Below are positions 60,405 to 64,000 of a stretch of DNA of 64,000 nucleotides, in pieces. The position numbers and the translations under genes are program-made. The first letter of the stretch is position 1, and every line of letters starts with the position of its first letter. Under the pieces are notes generated by a model. It saw nothing but the letters and a program-made list of their open reading frames with translations, made no database searches and had not been told where the DNA came from. The DNA lies in contig JAEZVA010000045.1 in NCBI GenBank assembly GCA_023443315.1, positions 1-64,000 on the forward strand. The letters run 5' to 3'. This DNA is from Bacillota bacterium. Lineage in GTDB: Bacteria; Bacillota; Clostridia; Oscillospirales; Ruminococcaceae.

Positions 60405-60655
60405 ATCGGTGTCTCCCTTCATCGGGCAGGTGGTTTAAAATCACTGCCCTGATATATACTCAACAAACTTCAAAACGAAACCGTTTTGAACCGCACGAAA
60501 AACCGTGCGGCGCCCACAAATGTGGGCGGTTTATTGACTATAGGAGTAGTGGGGGGTTGTGCCTTGTTTTATTGCCGCTGCTGTTAAAAATGTGCACGGC
60601 TTCCTGCAAATATAAACGATGATGGTGCTCGCACATCCGCCATCCCTTTTATTGG

Positions 60656-61183
60656 CTAAAGAATCCTCTCGTACAGCTTAAAGTGGTGTAGTCCATATTC
60701 CCCAAGCCCCAGATCCACCGTGGCGATATGCGCAAACCCGTTTTTTTCGTACAGGCGGATGGCGGGCAGGTTGTGCTCGTACACGTCCAGCCGCAGCGCC
60801 TTTTTGCCCAGTTGCTTACCGTGCTGTGCGGCAAAGTCAAGCAGCCGTGTGCCGATGCCCTTTCCCGAACAATCGGGGTGCACCACAAAGGTGGTTATTA
60901 CAAACACCTCGCTGTACGCCGTCTCTATGCCCCACGGCGCGCCGTGATAGGCAGGCTCGGGCTCATGGCCTAGTATCATCGATCCGGCTATCGCATCTCC
61001 GACCCGCGCGACGTATAGCGTACTACTTGCAACGCCCTTTTCGGCGTTTTCGCGGGTGGGGTAGACCCCCTTAATCCAGCCGGGGTAGTTTATCCCTGCC
61101 GCTAGGTGGTCGTTCAGTTCGTCGTACAGCCCTGCAAGGGGTGTAATATCCGATTGTGCGGCTTGCTCTATTGTCATATTCAT
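60656..61183 (-). CDS. GNAT-family N-acetyltransferase
   Basis: This 175-residue protein starts at ATG 61183 behind AAGGGACG. The N-terminal TIEQAAQSDITPLAGLYDEL and the core VVHPDCSGKGIGTRLLDFAAQHGKQLGKKALRLDV give the Q/RxxGxG/A acetyl-CoA loop. The C-terminus AIRLYEKNGFAHIATV is the typical GNAT end. Monocistronic. Substrate unknown. Confidence 0.8.
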   Translation of the reverse strand: MNMTIEQAAQSDITPLAGLYDELNDHLAAGINYPGWIKGVYPTRENAEKGVASSTLYVARVGDAIAGSMILGHEPEPAYHGAPWGIETAYSEVFVITTFVVHPDCSGKGIGTRLLDFAAQHGKQLGKKALRLDVYEHNLPAIRLYEKNGFAHIATVDLGLGEYGLHHFKLYERIL

Positions 61184-61466
61184 GGTTAACGTCCCTTTCC
61201 CCTGCCCTGCGCAGACACAGCGCACGCTGATGATGGCGGCGCGGCTTTTACCGCAGAATGCGCTGTGCGTCGGGTGCTTTTTTCCTTTGATTTTATCTTG
61301 TTACCCATTGTATCGTACCACGCGAAAAAGGACAACCTGTTAATGCCGCCGCGCGGTCTTTTACCACCGCGCGGCACAGCTTGACATTGCCTGCGGGATG
61401 GTTGATAATGTAGATAACTATCTAACAGTCGGGCAGCCCGACCTACCACAAAACGAGGTGAACCAT

Positions 61467-62441
61467 GTGGCAACGCTAAAGGATGTGGCAGCCCGTGCGG
61501 GCGTTACCGTCACAACCGTCTCGCGCATGCTTAATAAGCGCGTGATGGTAAGCGACGCGACCTGCCAAAAGATTGAAGCCGCCATGAAGGAGCTTGGCTA
61601 CCAGCCCAACGAGCTGGCGCAGTCCCTTGCTAAAAAAACAAGCAACTTCATCGGGCTCATCGTGCCCAGTGCCTCCCACTACTTTTTTTGCGAGATTGTA
61701 AGCCGTGTGGAGCACTACGTGACCAAAAACGGCTACCGCCTTTTGCTGTGTGCCTCGAACCACGAGAGAGAAAAGGAGCTTGAGTACTTTCAGATGCTAG
61801 GCGCCAACAAGGTGGCGGGCGTGATTGTGGCAAGCCGAACCCAAAACCTGCAGGACAGTCTGCGCTTTGACGCGCCGATTATCTCGATAGACCGCAAGCT
61901 TTCGCCATCCATCCCATCCGTCTCGTCCGACAACTATGCGGGCGGGGTTTTGGCGGCTCGGTTATTCTTGCAAAAGGGCTGTAAACACCCCGCGTACCTA
62001 AGCGGCAGCCCGTGGCTGGATATGGACGCAAACAAGCGGTATTGTGGCTTTGAAGATACCCTAAAGCAAAACGGCGTTGTACCGCTTACGCTCGAGCTTT
62101 CGGAAGAGCGGTTTATGAGCATGAAGTACGACGATGTGATTGCCGAGTTTTTACAGCAGCATCCCGAGCTAGACAGCGTGTTTACCTCAAACGACGTCAT
62201 CGCCGCGCAGGTGATTCGCTACTGCTTAAATAACGGCATTGCGGTACCCGAGCGGATGAAGGTGATTGGCTATGACGACATCGGGCTTACTAGGCTATAC
62301 TGCCCGACCATTACAACCATCCGCCAGCCCATCGACGAGATCTGCCGCTACGCGGTAGAGAGCGTGATATCCTATTATGATAAGATGGTGCCCGTTAACA
62401 CTGTGTTCCCGGTTACGCTCATTGAGCGAGAGAGCACCTAA
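61467..62441 (+). CDS. LacI-family transcriptional repressor
   Basis: This 324-residue protein starts at GTG 61467 behind GAGGTG; the family start is VATLKDVAARAGVTVTTVSRML. The N-terminal LacI HTH is complete with the hinge KLEAAMKELGYQPNELAQSLA-like region. The periplasmic-binding-protein-like effector domain (TNFIGLIVPSASHYFFCEIV, PAYLSGSPWLDMD, FTSNDVIAAQVIRYCLNNG, KVIGYDDIG) is of normal length. It likely senses a sugar and controls the kinase gene downstream or other saccharide genes beyond the window. Confidence 0.85.
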   Translation: MATLKDVAARAGVTVTTVSRMLNKRVMVSDATCQKIEAAMKELGYQPNELAQSLAKKTSNFIGLIVPSASHYFFCEIVSRVEHYVTKNGYRLLLCASNHEREKELEYFQMLGANKVAGVIVASRTQNLQDSLRFDAPIISIDRKLSPSIPSVSSDNYAGGVLAARLFLQKGCKHPAYLSGSPWLDMDANKRYCGFEDTLKQNGVVPLTLELSEERFMSMKYDDVIAEFLQQHPELDSVFTSNDVIAAQVIRYCLNNGIAVPERMKVIGYDDIGLTRLYCPTITTIRQPIDEICRYAVESVISYYDKMVPVNTVFPVTLIEREST

Positions 62442-62516
62442 CGGGGGAGTAATACGATGCTCTGATAAACGCGTAGATATCATGTACATTAAAACCCCTG
62501 TGACCAAACCAATCAA

Positions 62517-62557
62517 GACAGCACTGCAAACGCCGGTTTGTGGCGCTGTCTTTTTTT
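62517..62557 (+). terminator. Terminator after the LacI gene
   Basis: GACAGC and GCTGTC outer arms and CAAAC/GTTTG inner arms; followed by seven Ts. Confidence 0.85.
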
Positions 62558-63076
62558 GCGCGTAGGTATTTTAGTGGAACACAAGACTGTATCTCCCTGT
62601 TAATATGTTATTCGAATGACAATTGATTCCTTCTTTTTTCGCTTTGCTCTACGCGTCGTTTTATCTGATGTGCTGTGATTACTTTGTCGTCACACACAAA
62701 CCGCCGCAAACCGTTTGAATTGGGCGGTTCTGATGCCGTTGCATCGCTCTGGTCGGGTAGTTTTTTCGATAATGATGCCTCGTCTTTTTATTTTCTGGCA
62801 TTATAAAGTCAAGCGGTTGACATTTATCTTTGTCGATGCTACTATCATGTTAGACAAACAGATACACCGCCCTTGCCGGGCTGTACCACTCAAACTCTTT
62901 CATACACAAGCCCTTGGTAATAATAACGGTCTTACACCTAACAATAGTCATATCGTGAATTAGCTCAGTAATGTCAGGAATAAAAACGAGTAAACACTTA
63001 AATCAATCGCTTTTGCAAAGATTATTTCGTTGACATGACAAGTTAATTTGGAATTACAAACGGAGCGTGTACGAAT
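62558..63076. other. Intergenic region upstream of the kinase gene
   Basis: About 500 bp without a supported gene. A TTGACA near 62817 and a second one at 63030-63035 could serve as -35 boxes; the latter lies 17 bp before a weak ATTACA and ~45 bp upstream of the kinase start. LacI-type operators could not be identified with confidence. Confidence 0.4.
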
Positions 63077-64000
63077 ATGAAAAACCCCGTAAATCTAAAC
63101 GCATTAGAAAAATTAAACTCTTTACTGCCCTGGACACCCCCCACCATCGTGGACCTTGGCAATGTGCCCACCGGCGATATGCCCGGGGACAAGGTGGTCA
63201 TTGGCACAGAGCATCTTGCAAAGGCCGAGCGGATCTTCCCAGAGCTGGTCAGGCAGCTTGCGCCGATCTTTTCGAGCGAGTGCCCCCGCGCGGTGGTTGC
63301 CGTATGCGGCGGCTCGGGCGTTGGCAAGTCGGAGATTGCATCGTTGCTCTCGTACTATCTAAACCAAAGCGGTATCGGCTCGTACACCCTTTCGGGAGAC
63401 AACTACCCCCACCGCGTACCGATGTATAACGACGCAGAGCGTCTGCGTGTGTTCCGCCAAAGCGGCATACGCGGCTTACTTGCCAGTGGGCAATACAACA
63501 CAGAGCGCGGCGAGATCCTGCTTTCCTTACAGCAGACCGGCGCGGACTCTGACCCTGCCTTGACGCGCGAGCACCCGTGGCTTGCGGTCTACCAGCAGTC
63601 TGGCGACAGTGGTCTTCGGGGCTACCTTGGCACCAAGAACGAGATTGATTTTGATGAAATTACCTCGATTATCTCGCAGTTTAAAAACGGCGCGGACTCC
63701 ATCTTCTTAAAGCGCATGGGCAGGGAAGAGGCGTCTACCCGCTACGAGGCGGTCGATTTTTCGGATAAGAGCGTCCTTGTCATCGAATGGACCCATGGCA
63801 ACAGCTACCACATCGGGGGGGTAGACATCCCCGTCTGCCTGTACAGTACACCGCAGGAAACGCTTGCACACCGCAGGGCGCGCGGTCGCGACAAGGGCAC
63901 CGACAGCCCCTTTACAAACCGTGTGCTGAGTTTAGAGGCAGAGCTGCTCGACTCGCAGCTTGCCAAGGCGAAAATTATCGTCAGCAAGGACGGCGAGCTG
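63077..64000 (+). CDS. P-loop small-molecule kinase (partial, runs off the right edge)
   Basis: ATG 63077 (GGAG 11 nt upstream) opens a frame that remains open to the window end (308 codons). Walker A is in AVCGGSGVGKSEIASLL (residues ~75-91), followed by a substrate-loop-like SGDNYPHRVPMYNDAERL. This is the layout of uridine-kinase, phosphoribulokinase and APS-kinase-like proteins. An N-terminal domain of about 70 residues precedes the P-loop. The substrate is unknown; proximity to a LacI regulator suggests sugar metabolism. A short frame on the plus strand at 63067 is a shadow. Confidence 0.65.
   Translation, partial: MKNPVNLNALEKLNSLLPWTPPTIVDLGNVPTGDMPGDKVVIGTEHLAKAERIFPELVRQLAPIFSSECPRAVVAVCGGSGVGKSEIASLLSYYLNQSGIGSYTLSGDNYPHRVPMYNDAERLRVFRQSGIRGLLASGQYNTERGEILLSLQQTGADSDPALTREHPWLAVYQQSGDSGLRGYLGTKNEIDFDEITSIISQFKNGADSIFLKRMGREEASTRYEAVDFSDKSVLVIEWTHGNSYHIGGVDIPVCLYSTPQETLAHRRARGRDKGTDSPFTNRVLSLEAELLDSQLAKAKIIVSKDGEL

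Overview
The window looks like chromosomal DNA of a Gram-positive clostridial Firmicute, probably an Oscillospiraceae/Ruminococcaceae-type gut anaerobe. The signs are strong GGAGG ribosome binding sites, textbook sigma-A promoters, dense intrinsic terminators, pyruvate phosphate dikinase, type III glutamine synthetase, an archaeal-style split glutamate synthase and an ANTAR antiterminator downstream of glnA. This is inferred from gene content; no 16S gene is present.

Positions 1 to about 26.56 kb are one end of an integrative element, read almost entirely on the minus strand. From its right end inwards it carries a tyrosine integrase, ParA, two small genes, ParB, a 2000-residue methylase-helicase fusion, two accessory genes and a Tad/Flp (type IVc pilus) type machine: RCC1 surface protein, prepilin peptidase, CpaB, TadZ-like ATPase, CpaF/TadA ATPase, TadB, TadC, a Flp-like pilin and two TadE/DUF4320-like pseudopilins. 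Small envelope proteins follow, then a large secreted protein that runs off the left edge. The right end abuts the 3' half of a tRNA-Tyr gene (anticodon loop to CCA), which marks the attachment site. No relaxase or type IV coupling protein is visible here. Two AT-rich plus-strand membrane-protein genes interrupt the minus-strand modules, one of them between 85-bp direct repeats copied from the start of a neighbouring gene. A TnpV-like gene is read in a second frame inside the methylase-helicase gene.

From 26.5 to 30.5 kb lie tandem tRNA 3'-end scars, a DUF6273-type protein, a stand-alone OLD-family ATPase/TOPRIM nuclease and a small membrane protein. From 30.5 to 37.7 kb are housekeeping genes: esterase, CPBP protease, XRE regulator, methyltransferase and ppdK.

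From 38 to 51.4 kb is a nitrogen-assimilation island: an Amt-PII fusion, glnN (GSIII), a five-gene split glutamate synthase operon, glnA (GSI) and a NitR-like ANTAR regulator. Leaders before glnN, gltB and, less certainly, amt and glnA contain small hairpins with AAGG apical loops followed by, or overlapping, intrinsic terminators. This suggests one ANTAR-controlled antitermination regulon.

From 51.6 to 64 kb are HtrA, a two-component system, an S41 peptidase, a VOC protein, two GNAT acetyltransferases, a lipoprotein, a LacI regulator and a partial P-loop kinase. Two RAYT (REP-associated tyrosine transposase) genes, at 48.75 and 56.4 kb, lie among many REP palindromes sharing a GTAGGG foot. 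Each RAYT carries a palindrome of the type that flanks it, in frame, at the same place in its coding sequence.
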